Source of the DNA: Mercenaria mercenaria
Taxonomy: Eukaryota; Mollusca; Bivalvia; Venerida; Veneridae
Assembly: GCF_021730395.1 (NCBI RefSeq)
Contig: NC_069378.1
Coordinates: 40,313,001-40,377,000 of the forward strand
Direction of reading: 5' to 3'
DNA: 64,000 nt
Part shown: piece by piece, positions 36,026-46,870 of the stretch
How the letters are laid out: every line of letters begins with the position of its first letter
Numbering within the stretch: position 1 is the stretch's first letter
The notes under the pieces: generated by a model
Seen by the model: the letters and a program-made list of their open reading frames with translations, nothing else
Told to the model about the DNA's origin: nothing
The model's database searches: none
Made by a program: the position numbers and the translations under genes

Positions 36026-36329
36026 TGCTAATTCAATTTACTGTCATTGTTACAATTTCTGATAACATCTATATGGAAAATATACCAGTAACTTATGATT
36101 GATGAGATGAATTATCACATCAGCTTGTTTTGTTACAATATATAATATGTTAGACGAAATACGTTACTAAATATGTAAATCTTATTTCATGTTTATATGA
36201 TTGTCTCAGAACGAAATAACAACTGATACTACGCGCCTTGAATTGTCGTCTTTTCGCCGCGCATAATATTAATACCTATTGTTTATTATTATGTCGGCGG
36301 CGTTCATCCTCACTTTTTTACAAACGACA
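35601..36329. other. Intergenic with an (ATT)n tract
   Basis: (ATT)n at 35989-36024 yields a poly-Leu run in a spurious 95-codon ORF. No gene is supported. Confidence 0.6.
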
Positions 36330-36745
36330 TCCCTTCTGAAACCATTCGGTGGAAGTTTGTGCAACTTCGCTTGGATATTCCTTGGATGATTATCTACCAA
36401 AGTTGTTCAATGAATTCTATTTCATTGAGAACTCTGGTTGCCATTGCAATCAAAAGGGAAACTTAAAATGTCTTCTTTCCCAAACGTGCAAGGCCCAGAG
36501 CTTACATATTTGCCATGTGGCATTGTCTAATAGTCCTTTACCAAGGTGTTTCAAATAATGCTCATAAGACATAAATTAGCTCCGCCAGGGATTTAATTCT
36601 TATATTCTTAAATTCATATAGGAAAAACTTTGAGAATCTTCTGGGTTAAAACATAATGACACCCTCGGCGTAGATATTTGGCCTGTAGCATTTGGTAGTG
36701 GTCCGCTACCAAGTTTGATCCAAAACGAAGATCTGAGAATAACCC
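36330..36745 (+). repeat. Bivalve-type dispersed repeat
   Basis: It carries CGACATCCCTTCTGAAACC, GGATATTCCTTGGATGAT, TTGAGAACTCTGGTTGCCAT, AAGGCCCAGAGCTTACATAT and TGGTCCGCTACCAAG. Pieces recur at 38420-38570 and, more diverged, at 24740. The ORF at 36349-36558 is inside it. Confidence 0.6.
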
Positions 36746-36874
36746 ATTCACATTCGTCTTTTGTATATTTGGGATTTCCAATATTGCTATTTTTATTTTC
36801 GCAAATCTATTTTTATTTCAACTAATTAGACGACTTGTTCGAATGTCAACGAGTAAGAAAAATTGCAGTCAATC

Positions 36875-36952
36875 CTGGGCTCGAATCCGGGACCACTCAC
36901 TTACAAAGCAAGTGGCCTACCGACTGATCTAACCGGCTATCTGACAAATACG
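36875..36952 (-). repeat. tRNA-like sequence (SINE head)
   Basis: The minus strand reads AGCCGGTTAGATCAGTCGGT (A box), an anticodon-arm-like CACTTGCTTTGTAAGTG and GGTCCCGGATTCGAGCCCAG (B box, T-arm). The arms are good, but the acceptor stem is not convincingly closed, so I call it a tRNA-derived SINE head. A tRNA pseudogene is the alternative. Confidence 0.65.
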
Positions 36953-36959
36953 ACATAAG

Positions 36960-37325
36960 AATTGTAAATATCAAAAATCAAGGCTAACTATAGATTTGCA
37001 AAATGTTGTAAGTTAAGCTCTGATTGGCTAGCGAAAGGGTCGTCAGAACGAGGCTATCAATAGCTCGTTCTCAGATCCTAAGCGTAGCGTAATAGGAGAT
37101 GTGCTTTAGTCAGATTGTCAAATAAGGCATCTGGTGTGTTTCCTGGCTGCAAATATCGTTTTTCTTTTAATTCAAAATACAAGTTAATGATGCTGGAAAA
37201 CTGGGACTGACTCAAACAGTATTGAAACTATAATTATGTTTACTCTCATTTGGTTTCAAATAGCAATCTAATATATTTATCTGGCTTTCAAAGCATACAA
37301 CAGGAACAGTAAAATAAAGCAATAA
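36960..37325. other. Intergenic, nothing recognised
   Basis: No supported feature. Confidence 0.4.
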
Positions 37326-37329
37326 ATTA

Positions 37330-37579
37330 AAAGTTTCATGTAACATGCCTGAGCATTTTTTCAATTTCACAATGTACAAAATTATAGTTTCATGTAACAT
37401 GCCTGAGCAGTATTTCAATTTCACAATGTACAAAGTTACAGTTTCATGTAGCATGCCTGAGCAGTATTTCAATTTCATAATGTACAAAGTTACAGTTTCA
37501 TGTAACATGCCTGAGTAGTATTTCAATTTCACAATGTACAAAGTTACAGTTTCATGTAACATGCCTGAGCATTACTGAC
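37330..37579. repeat. 54-bp minisatellite, about 4.5 units
   Basis: Units start GTTTCATGTAACATGCCTGA at about 37333, 37387, 37441, 37495 and 37549 (the last partial). Each is 54 bases and about 95% alike, except the first, which is more diverged. The unit length is a multiple of three, so the minus strand reads an 18-residue repeat (MLHETVTLYIVKLKYCSG) in a 116-codon ORF (37212-37562). I find no sign that this is a real protein. Confidence 0.9.
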
Positions 37580-37747
37580 TAATCAGGACATTCCAGTGTT
37601 CCAGCTAGTATTATAGAAAGTAATAACCTTTCAAGTTCACAGTGTACAAAGTTCCATGTTCATATGATTATCTAACAGCTTTATTTTTTTTCATATAGGA
37701 AGAAATTGCTGACACAAGACGTCTGTCCTTTTTGAAGATGTTGGCCA

Positions 37748-38415
37748 TTACAGTTTACTCCCACAATTTAATTTTACTTTGGGTAGCATGTTGAGGGTTT
37801 GTGGTGTGAGTAGACATCGGTGATCAGTCTTAATTAGTTTCAGTGTTGAGAATACACGTTCTGCCTCTGCAGTGCTGAGAGGGAGTGTGAGTACAACTCC
37901 TACCAGATGAGCTACAAGTGGGTAGGAAGTGGACAGACCCTAGTCAAGATGTTGTTTTCCATGGAACAGCTCAGCCAGATGTCGCAGGCTCCTGTTCTAA
38001 GCAGGTGTGGTGGTCAGAAGCTCGGTGAACCTTCCACTGTGTCTGAAGGCCATCAGCACTCATCATGTACTTGTCTGCTAACAAGTCCATCTCAGTAATT
38101 CATTGACGGTCCTGCAGGTGACATAGGACAAGGGCTGACAATGCTTCCATAATATCACAGCCAGTGAATCTGCGGGTAATGTTTTCAGTTAGACTTGACA
38201 AAAAATCGATGGAGGTGATAGCATGATATGTCATATTCAGTCATGATTGAAGCTGCCTTGACTAACCACGTACCATTCTCTGTTTTTTTTTCTTTTCCAG
38301 GATGCGCAGAGTCTTGTTCACATTAGCATCGGCCATGCCAAGGTTTATTCCTTCGGTCTGGAAGAAGCAGCTAAGTGCAGGAAAATGTGGAAGGATGTAT
38401 GCCAGTAAGAGAATG
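37748..38415 (-). pseudogene. Degenerate hAT transposase, C-terminal part
   Basis: The minus strand ends in TPQTLNMLPKVKLNCGSKL and a stop at 37748. Upstream it reads LPLSTAEAERVFSTLKLIKT DHRCLL, which is the hAT C-terminal dimerisation domain. Further upstream the frame shifts; LTENITRRFTGCDIMEALSA and LLAYILPHFPALSCFFQTEG with GMADANVNKTLRILEK can be read, as in the ZNF862/KIAA1586-like branch of hAT proteins. Several frameshifts and stops make it dead. The N-terminal BED finger and catalytic core lie outside or are lost. The plus-strand ORF at 37907-38098 is its shadow. Confidence 0.7.
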
Positions 38416-38419
38416 GTGT

Positions 38420-38580
38420 ACTTATATAAGAAAAAAACTTAAAAAATATTCTTGTATAAAACCAAAAGGCCTAGAGCTGATATGTTTGGAATGTAGCATT
38501 GTGTAGATGTCTTCTACCAAGGTTGTTGAAATCATGTACCAATTTGAGACAAGTGAGCGATATAGAGCCATCATTGTCCG
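38420..38580 (+). repeat. Fragment of the dispersed repeat seen at 36330
   Basis: ACCAAAAGGCCTAGAGCTGA, GGAATGTAGCATTGTGTAGA and CTACCAAGGTTGTTGAAAT correspond to the second half of the 36330 repeat. Confidence 0.55.
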
Positions 38581-38814
38581 GTATTTCAAAGTCTGATAGT
38601 TTACTGTCATTTGTCCTTATACTCTCTTTAAGTTCAAATGCACCAACTTCTGGTAGCTCTACGTTTGTATGAAAAAGTTTTTATGAAGTGCAATGTCTTT
38701 TTCATTACATAAGATGTTCATTACTCACTTTACTTGCTCATAATGACAATGTACTAGTGTAACTTAGAAATATTGGTTAATAAATTTTTTCATACAGTAC
38801 AATGCCGTGTTTTA

Positions 38815-38900
38815 ATTATTATTATTTTATTATACCAGATTTATATAGCGCCCTTTTCATGATAAAACACGTTCAAAGGCGCTTTACAGCAACTGCAAGC
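38815..38900 (+). repeat. Interspersed repeat (ATATAGCGCCCTTTTC ... GGCGCTTTACA)
   Basis: CCAGATTTATATAGCGCCCT followed by TTCAAAGGCGCTTTACA is a short inverted layout around GGCGC that I associate with a widespread marine-invertebrate repeat. The identification is from memory of the motif. Confidence 0.45.
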
Positions 38901-38989
38901 CAAACAGGGCGCGAAATCATCCTCTACTAGTACAGACATAGAGCGATCTGATCAGAGGGACAGAGTGAGATAAAGCTCCCAGAACAGAC

Positions 38990-39181
38990 AGACCTACTTT
39001 TGCTCCCCGACCTCAAATAAACTAAATGAAAATCATTCTCATAATTCAGGTATGATACAGCTATATAACGAGAAGACAGATGTGCAATTTAGGCCCTTTA
39101 TGAATTTATTTGTTTTAACAACTTTGGCCCAGTAAAATTTTCATTGAGTTTATTTTGAGGTCGGGGAGCGAAAGTAGGTCA
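38990..39181. repeat. Inverted-repeat element, arms about 43 bases
   Basis: CCTACTTTTGCTCCCCGACC near 38994 is inverted as GGTCGGGGAGCGAAAGTAGG near 39160. The match extends inward through AATAAACT(A/C)AATGAAAAT. It is probably a small MITE. Confidence 0.75.
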
Positions 39182-39515
39182 CTAGGTTGTGGTGGGACTT
39201 TAGGGGCTACTTTATTGTGACCATTACGGCTGAATCAGTTTACAGTACTTTCGACGTTTATCATGGTTATATTTTATTATAATAAATTCTGACAGGATCC
39301 GATTTGTTTTCTTATTAAACAAAGGAGGCAAAAACTTTCGAATATTTATGCACTAATTCACTGCTTGTAGTCACAATTATTACGTCATAGCGTCAACGTA
39401 ATAACGGCTCGCTGGAAAAGAAACCCTCACGAAACAGGCATATATTTGGTAGATGTCGTCATGAATGTACATAATAACCTTCATAACTAGTTAGAATCGG
39501 AAACAATATATCTCA
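39182..39515. other. Intergenic, nothing recognised
   Basis: No supported feature. Confidence 0.4.
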
Positions 39516-39652
39516 AACAGTGACTTTCTCTTGAATAAAATCATTGTCTGTTGTTTGGATGCGTATTATTATATCACACTCGGGCTGTGTCCTCGTGATA
39601 TTGTTCCTTCGCATCTGAACCCCAATGATTTTATTCAACGACAAACACTGTT
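39516..39652. repeat. Imperfect hairpin element
   Basis: AAACAGTG ... TTGAATAAAATCATTG at the left is mirrored by CAATGATTTTATTCAA ... CACTGTTT at the right, with weaker pairing (TTGGATGCG / CGCATCTGAA, TATCAC / GTGATA) inside. It shares the TTGAATAAAAT core with the hairpin at 29520. Confidence 0.7.
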
Positions 39653-40930
39653 TAACATGTGCTATTTCTTTAATGATAATTAAACATTTATCTTAATTTC
39701 AGTCAAACCCACTGGCACCTGACCAGAAAGAAAGAAAAAACAAAGTATATTTTATACCTTATCCCTTGGTATGGTCATGAATGGGAAAGTTCACTAACCC
39801 ATTTCAATCGCTCACTCACAGTTCGTTTAGTATGTACTCAACACACTGTCCAAGTCACGCGGGGTTCGAGAGTTACTTAGATCAATGATTTCGAGGTAAG
39901 CGGTCTTAACCAATCGAATCGGCCACAAAAATGATCTCAAGGGTGAAAGTAGATGTCTGTATTATTTTTGTTTTAGTTTTAAGAATTGAAATAATATTTG
40001 TGATAATATTCAGGACATAATGTGAGAAAGAAACCCACACAACAATTGAACTAACACCATTTCTTTTGTCGTCTTACACTTGAATCAAATGATATTCTCA
40101 TTTAAGCTTTATGTGTATTTCCGTTAAGAATGAATAAAAAAATCGGGCTGTCTTTTTTCTAAAGGAGACATGAAAGCACTAGAATGTTTAATTTCATTTT
40201 TATTGGTTATAATATGTTTCCGCTTGTCTATATTTAATTTCAACCTTCGTACGCCAACATGCAATTCCCTATTACCGACACACCGTTCAATAAAAACTAA
40301 CATTTCCACATTTAATGGTGAACAAGTTAAATGTAAACCCAGTTAGAGTATACCCTATTCGGTGCGGCCTATCTATGTTTTACAAAAGGAAGTAATTTTT
40401 CGTTCTCAAATTATCTGGCTATTGATAAAGTTCATACTCGATCAATACATTCAATAGAGTAATTGAACAAAGTAGTAAATACTTGGCGTAATCAAATCTA
40501 ACACTAACCTTCAATATGGCGTTTAATGTTTTATGATATTTTATGCGTTAAAATCTTAAAAGATTTGTATTTTGATAATGATCATATTTATAGAGAATAT
40601 AAACCGATTCAGTTTAAGGAAAGGTTATTTAAAAGCCCAAAAAACAGATCAAACAGCTTACTACTACAAAAAGATAAACGCATGAAAAGGAGAGCAAAAA
40701 ACTATCATCAATTTTTAAAAAAGGCAATTACAGTTCAAAGCTTAAAGAATGACGCTTACGCCCGTACTCAGATACATAATGTGTGTAGCAAATACTTCAT
40801 TGCCTCTTGTGCATATACATATATATACCGACTTTACTGATTCTACTCGTAAATTTCATTTGCAGGTTGATCAATTACGCTTTTGGTATATTTACTTAAA
40901 TTACTAGTTTACATTATATGTTTGGTAACG
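39653..40930. other. Intergenic, nothing recognised
   Basis: The 104-codon Lys-rich ORF at 40526-40840 and the minus ORF at 40124-40309 have no recognisable features. Confidence 0.45.
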
Positions 40931-42921
40931 GTGTCACTTATGGCGGTTGAAAAGAGTGACACTTATGGGCGGCGGTTACCGCCAAAATTAGTAAACATAC
41001 AATCTATTCATAAACAAGTCAGTCAGTGCAGTGCATTTCAACGCCGTCTAGTCTAAAACTCCATCCCGTCCAATAAATTTGCATTCAACGCATTGTATTT
41101 TGAAACCATTTAGCACAAAATTTCACCCCATCCATCTAAACATGGAACGATGCATTGAAAAACTTGTTGCGATGCACCGTACTATGAAATCATCCAACAA
41201 AACATGACACCATCCAACTCAAGGTGAAGCCATTTAACACAAAATGAGTACGTGCAGTGTAAAATGAAATGATTTATTACAATTTGACTCAATCTAATGC
41301 ATATTGAAACTGCTTTGTGTAATTAAGAGCGGTGTATAATAACTTGATGCCATGCAGTCCAATGTGAAGACGTTTAACGCAACATGAGTTCGTGCAGTGT
41401 AAAATGAAACGATTCATTAAAGCTTGGCGTCGTCTAATGCATACTGAACCGTGTTGTGTGATTTGGAGCGGCGTATCAAAATTTGATGCCATGCAGCCAA
41501 ATATGAAGCCGTTTAACGAAACACGAGTACGTGCATTGTAAAAGGTTAATAAGGCTATCAGTTCATAAGTTTGACCTGTTATAAATATAGATTCTGGATC
41601 AGTTTTACATAAGAATATCTTAAAATTTGTCCTAAAACCGACCTTGTGGTAAAATTCTAACATTTAATTTGACACCGTTCCTGCGATTTATCTGACTTAT
41701 TTTCGTGAAACATCTTTCTTCTTAGTTTAAGCTTTGCCAGAAGTGTGCTTCGTGAAACAGACTCACTAATAGAAATAATAATGACAAAATTAACAAACAC
41801 TAAAAATCTCCCGGAAGAGATAAAGTTAATACTTGTATGAAATCCAGGAAACTGACTGTCCAACTTCAATGAAATACTGTTTAGAAGCGGCATAAGATCT
41901 TCCGCCCCAACCCATCACCGAAAAAAACAAACAAACAAACAAACAAAAATTGACAAAACATTGCACAGTGAAGCACATGTAATTTAGACGTACTGTCTAA
42001 AAACAAAAACATGCTTACATTGATATTATATGATTAATAATTAACTCGGGAGATTTTTAGTGTTTGTTAATTTTGTCATTATTATTTCTATTACTGAGTC
42101 TTTTTCACGAAGCATACTTCTGACAAAGCTTGAACTAAGAAGAAAGATGTTTCACGAAAAATAAGTCAGATAAATCGCAGGTATAGTGTCAAATTAAATG
42201 TTAGAATTTTTAGGACAAATTTTAAGATATTCTTAGGTAAAACTGATCCAGAATCTATATTTATAACAGGGCAAACTTATGAACTGATAGTCTTATTAAC
42301 CTTTTACAATGCATATACTCGTGTATCGTTAAATGGCTTCACATTTGGCTGCATGGCATCAAATTTTGATACGCCGCTCCAAATCACATAACACGGTTTC
42401 AGTATGCATTAGACGGCACCAAGCTTTAATGAATCGTTTCATTTTACACTACACGAACTCATGTTGCGTTAAACGTCTTCACATTGGACTGCATGGCATC
42501 AAGTTATTATACATCGCTCTTAACTACACAAAGCGGTTTCAATATGCATTAGACAGCGTCAAGTTGTAATAAATCATTTCATTTTACACTGCACGTACTC
42601 ATGTTGTGTTAGACGGCTTCACATTGAGCTGCATGGTATCATGTTTTGTTGGATGATTTCATATTACGGTGCATCGCAACAAGTTTTTCAATGCATCGTT
42701 CCATGTTTAGATGGATGGAATGAAGTTTTGTGTTAAATGGTTTCAAAATACAATGCGTTGAATGCAAATTTATTGGACGGGATTGAGTTTTAGACTAGAT
42801 GGCGTTGAAATGCACTGCACTGACTGACTTGTTTATGAATGGATTGTATATTTACTAATTTTGGCGGTAACCGCCGCCCATAGACACTAAAGATAGTAAA
42901 TTAGTGTCTATTAGTGACTCT
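40931..42921. mobile_element. Large foldback element, arms about 850 bp
   Basis: The left arm (about 40931-41813) and right arm (about 42047-42921) are inverse copies, separated by about 235 bases. Matching landmarks include GGGCGGCGGTTACCGCC (40969-40985) with its inverse near 42865, and CACTAAAAATCTCCCGG (about 41799) with CCGGGAGA-like text near 42045. Identity by eye is roughly 85-93%. Each arm contains about two tandem copies of a 137-base unit (starting ATGAGTACGTGCAGTG at the left). No transposase is present. ORFs at 41289-41663, 41657-41893 and 42333-42569 are products of the repeat. The outer ends are my best estimate, and I could not confirm a target duplication. Confidence 0.85.
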
Positions 42922-43258
42922 ATAGAGACTGTTCAGTTCGAGGTAAGAAGCGGGTGTTAAATCTATAGTTTGGCCACATGACAAACACTTTAAAGACAAT
43001 TTGATATAAAGACAATGTTTTGGGGAAGCGGTATTATTGAATGAAAACAAGGTAGATTGCAAACACTGAACAACAAGTATCATATAAATAAGAAATGAAG
43101 TATTGTTTGTCAGTCTTCTTAAACAACTGTTTTTTTTTGTTCTTTTTTGCATTTATCTGCTTATTTTTTTTTGATTTATAGAAATGATTAAACCTGTAAT
43201 CCAAAGGGAGTAGACATACGATATCTAACTGGCCGACTTCAAATGTACGTAGGTAGTT
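42922..43258. other. 3' flank of the HSPA12-like gene
   Basis: AT-rich. It should include the 3' UTR of the minus-strand gene. Confidence 0.4.
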
Positions 43259-45043
43259 CTATAGTGTTTTGTTTACTTCCAGAAAGTCAAGTCTGGTTTC
43301 ATACTTTTCTCCCGTAGTAGCATTTTTTATTTGAATCTGCAGCTCAGTTTCACCCATTACTAGCTGACGCTCTATTCTAATACGTTCTGGCCAGCCCTTC
43401 GGTGGCGGTTTCATCACGATCTCAGCGATCCTCGAACATTCTTCCTCCTCTGTGCAATACCTTGGAGTTTTACGGTTTGACTTCCACAATTCGATAGTTA
43501 TCGTGTTTTTTCTTGACGCCTGATCCTTTAAAAGCTCAATAGTGCTAGAAGGGAACATTTCATCATATTTTACTATCTGACCTTTCTTAATCTGTATATC
43601 GAAAAGACCATCACAGTATTCTTTTCCATCCTCTTTTTTCACTTTTAAGTCCTCTGGATCCGTTCCCCGTTGAAAAAGACGAACCTTTGAAAAGCCATAG
43701 GTATACCAGGCTCTTCGTTCAATGATATTTCTAGGTTTGTAGCCCATTAATACAGCTCCTTTCATCACTGCAAGGCGTGCGTCTTGTTCAAGAAGGATTC
43801 GTACATTCTTAATTTTGGCTTGGATTCTTTCTCTTAAGTATTGAGACTCGGCAAAGCCCCCGACGAGTAGCAACGTTTGAACTTCTCCACATTCTCCCAA
43901 AATCTCTTTGATTTTTGAAATAACCCCGTCTATGGAATGTTTAAAGAAGTCGGCCATAATGTCACCTTTGATTTCTAGTCTTTGGTCAACCCTTTTGTAC
44001 GATAGTTTTCCTTTGTAACGTGAAGTCATTTGTGACAGTGTTTCTTCTAAAGTTTCATCTGTTTCAGTTTTTAAAATTTCTAGTAGAGCATTTTCTAGCT
44101 TTAGACTCACAGTTTGAACATCAGATGTGAAAGTCTTTTTCTTTGCTTCAAATTCCTTCATAAACTCGAAGGAAAGTGGCATATAATCATCTTGAAATAT
44201 AGTCCACACTGGCCCACCGACTAGATTAATCATGAATTTGTAGAATTCTAAATCTACTTTGTTTCCACCAAAGTCTCCGCCGCTGGCTTTGTAAAGTTCT
44301 CGTAACTTTGCACGCTCGATTATTTCATGTGCACATATATCAGCTGTGCCCCCTCCTAGATCAGCTAGAATGTATTTATAACCTATCGGAAGTTCATCAA
44401 TCGAAGCTGCTCCTGTAGCTACCATTAATCTTTCCCGACAATACATGGAAGCAGCCTCGGGTTCTAAAACCAGGCGTAATTTCTCTTCAGGAATTCCTGC
44501 ACTTGTAGCAGCCTCGCGCATGAACTGACGACAGGAATCTGACCAAATTGCTGGAATTGATATCATCCATTGTATGTCATTTTCTTTTAAATCAGTTGTG
44601 TCCTCTCGCATGACAGAAACTGCAAGTGATTTCAGATATTCTATAACATATGAAAACACTTTTGCTGCAGAAAACTCTCTCTTACGAACGTCTTTTATCA
44701 TAGTGTCGTGTGACAAATCAGTTGTATTGTGCAATTCCATTTTGAAGGTCTTGAAGAAACGATAATTCTGTTGTTCTTGTTTGGATAAATGTCCATAATT
44801 TCGGATAGCTCTGTATCCGAACGAATCAAAGGAACCATCAGGTTTTAAAAGTACCGTCGTTGGTTCCCGGTCTTCTACTAGTTTATTTTTATACTTCCCT
44901 GTATAGATCTGTGTTGGACTGCGCACCAGAGAGAAAGCATAACCCGTGTATGTTGTACCAAAATCTATAGCAACGACAACAAGTGGCTTTTCTTCCTCCT
45001 TCGTATCCCCTCTAATGTCTTCCTTGCTAACATTTCCCCCCAT
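43259..45043 (-). CDS. HSPA12-like Hsp70 family ATPase
   Basis: An intact, intronless frame of 594 codons. The actin/Hsp70-type ATPase signatures are present: phosphate-1 AIDFGTTYTG (25-34), VLEPEAASMY (192-201), phosphate-2 LADLGGGTAD (226-235), a GGDFGG-type loop (255-260) and the adenosine motif LLLVGGFAES (391-400). The C-terminal part (about 430-594) is shorter and unlike the substrate-binding domain of canonical Hsp70, and it lacks EEVD. This fits the divergent HSPA12A/B clade, which is greatly expanded in bivalves; vertebrate members are somewhat longer (about 680 residues). The N-terminus MGGNVSKE fits the MGxxxS/T rule for N-myristoylation, suggesting membrane attachment. A TATAAAAG box lies on the minus strand at 45083-45090, about 40 bases upstream of the ATG. 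The role is probably stress or immune related; the client is unknown. Confidence 0.93.
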   Translation of the reverse strand: MGGNVSKEDIRGDTKEEEKPLVVVAIDFGTTYTGYAFSLVRSPTQIYTGKYKNKLVEDREPTTVLLKPDGSFDSFGYRAIRNYGHLSKQEQQNYRFFKTFKMELHNTTDLSHDTMIKDVRKREFSAAKVFSYVIEYLKSLAVSVMREDTTDLKENDIQWMISIPAIWSDSCRQFMREAATSAGIPEEKLRLVLEPEAASMYCRERLMVATGAASIDELPIGYKYILADLGGGTADICAHEIIERAKLRELYKASGGDFGGNKVDLEFYKFMINLVGGPVWTIFQDDYMPLSFEFMKEFEAKKKTFTSDVQTVSLKLENALLEILKTETDETLEETLSQMTSRYKGKLSYKRVDQRLEIKGDIMADFFKHSIDGVISKIKEILGECGEVQTLLLVGGFAESQYLRERIQAKIKNVRILLEQDARLAVMKGAVLMGYKPRNIIERRAWYTYGFSKVRLFQRGTDPEDLKVKKEDGKEYCDGLFDIQIKKGQIVKYDEMFPSSTIELLKDQASRKNTITIELWKSNRKTPRYCTEEEECSRIAEIVMKPPPKGWPERIRIERQLVMGETELQIQIKNATTGEKYETRLDFLEVNKTL

Positions 45044-45082
45044 GATTATTGTAATAGAGTGTTACAGAAATAATCCATTTGC

Positions 45083-45090
45083 TTTTATAA
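45083..45090 (-). promoter_or_regulatory. Possible TATA box of the HSPA12-like gene
   Basis: TATAAAAG lies 40 bases upstream of the start codon on the minus strand. If used, the 5' UTR would be only about 10-15 bases. I see no clear array of heat-shock elements (inverted GAA triplets) just upstream. Confidence 0.35.
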
Positions 45091-45099
45091 AGTAACCTT

Positions 45100-45471
45100 G
45101 TTTAGTGTCCTGATGCTTTTTTTAGTATGGATTAATTTAGTTTTAACACAAATTGAAATCACGGCAGAGTTTTGTATATACAGTCCCTTTCAACACTTAC
45201 TCTCGTATGTGTAGTTCATACTCATAAATTTATTAAAACAATCCGTTTTACGCCAAAATAGATTTAAATAGATAAATGGTTATTAGTTTAAACATTGACT
45301 CTGCTTAAACTTGTCGGGTTACCAGTTTATACACACATGTACCTAAATAAACTATTTTTAGTTTGATTTAATCAATACTGGATTGTAGAAGTATACTTTG
45401 ATAAGAAGCACATAAGTTCAATACGTCACCGTATGAATCTTGTTTGAAGGTGTTAAAGTAATAAAAAAACA

Positions 45472-45502
<31 letters not shown>

Positions 45503-46870
45503 ACATGTTTTTAAAAAATGATCAATTTTAGAAAATATCAACAATCGAACTTGACCTAATTGGCATCTCTCCAGCAAATTCAACTCTTGTTTATAGAGTT
45601 TGGTATTCAATGAACTATGATTGGATTGTTTCCCTTGCATCAGGCACGCTAAATAATCTACCCATCAATCTCTGTTATTTGCTAGGGAATTTCTGTTTTT
45701 CAACAGTTAGCTCCATAAATCTTTAGGGTCTAGGCTGAATAACTGTCGTGCCTAATGCTATGATTCGCGGATTAGGATAACATATTTGTTCATGATCTCT
45801 TATTCAAATGTTAGATCAAATTATGGATTTAATGCCATGCTGTTGGATATTAAAATGTTAAAAAGCATGTGCAATTTAAAGAGACAATAAGCAAAAAAAA
45901 AAAAAAAAAAAAAAGATTAATTGCTAGCACATTTTCCTGAAGAATTGCCACACATATTCCTAAAGAATTGCCAGTCCAGTAAAGAACAGTACACTGATTT
46001 GCAAACTTTCGTTTGTTTTAATTATCATAATAATGTGAAGAAGATCTATAAAGAATTTGAAAAGTAATGTCTAAATTCGTTGTTATCATTATGTAAATCT
46101 TATAAAAGTATGAAGGAAAACAGCACAGGTTAAAATATTGTTAAAAAAAACATGCATGGTTATACATAAATTGGGCAAAAATCCAAATCAAAGTATACCC
46201 TCGCCACAAATATTTGATAAAAAATCCCCTAAGATGAATTACCTAAAATGATAATGGCATGTCATTAAGTTGTTTGTTTTTTATAGATAATGAGATTATA
46301 GACATTTGTCTGAAGTTGAAAGACTTGATTAATATTTCAAGCAATTTCAACTTGAAGACCCACAATAAAATAATGTATTCCATGATAGTATTTATACATT
46401 AATTGCATGAAAAAAATGAAATGCAAGTATCGACTTACAGTGGTGACAGTGGTATATATTAGGCCAAGACAATGTGTTTAATGTATAGATATTTTATTGA
46501 ACTAATGTAACTTGATGTAATTAGTAAAGTTCAGACCACACTTTGTTTCTACAGTGAAAGAGTGTTACAGTGTTATTTATTCTGTATTTTTTAAAACTGT
46601 ACTAGAAAGAGTCTGTCTTAATAACGTAGTTCTGAAAATATTTTAATTCAGGAAGGGCTTAATTTGTCCATCCGTCATCTTGTAGTATAGCAGTATTATA
46701 CCTGTATTACAAGGTTAGCTTTATGGTAAAGCTAGCCAGTGTTTATTATGCTAATGTTTAGCATAAATGAGATACCTCATCTGCATCTTTTTCAGTAAAT
46801 GTATTTTCAGTATAATTTTATAAGCATAGGTGAAGGTTAAATCAAACTTTGTTCCTACAGTGTAAGATAG
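45100..46870. other. Intergenic with A-rich tracts
   Basis: A-rich runs at about 45463-45504 and 45893-45915. The 90-codon minus ORF at 45368-45640 runs through the first and is spurious. No gene is supported. Confidence 0.5.

Noticed and set aside
35815-36102. 95-codon ORF with poly-Leu
   Set aside because: It is created by the (ATT)n tract.
37330-37579. CRISPR-like regular repeats
   Set aside because: The 54-bp units are contiguous with no unique spacers, so this is a minisatellite in eukaryotic DNA.
41289-41893. Two minus-strand ORFs of 124 and 78 codons
   Set aside because: They lie in the foldback arm and reappear in part in the opposite arm, so they follow from the repeat.
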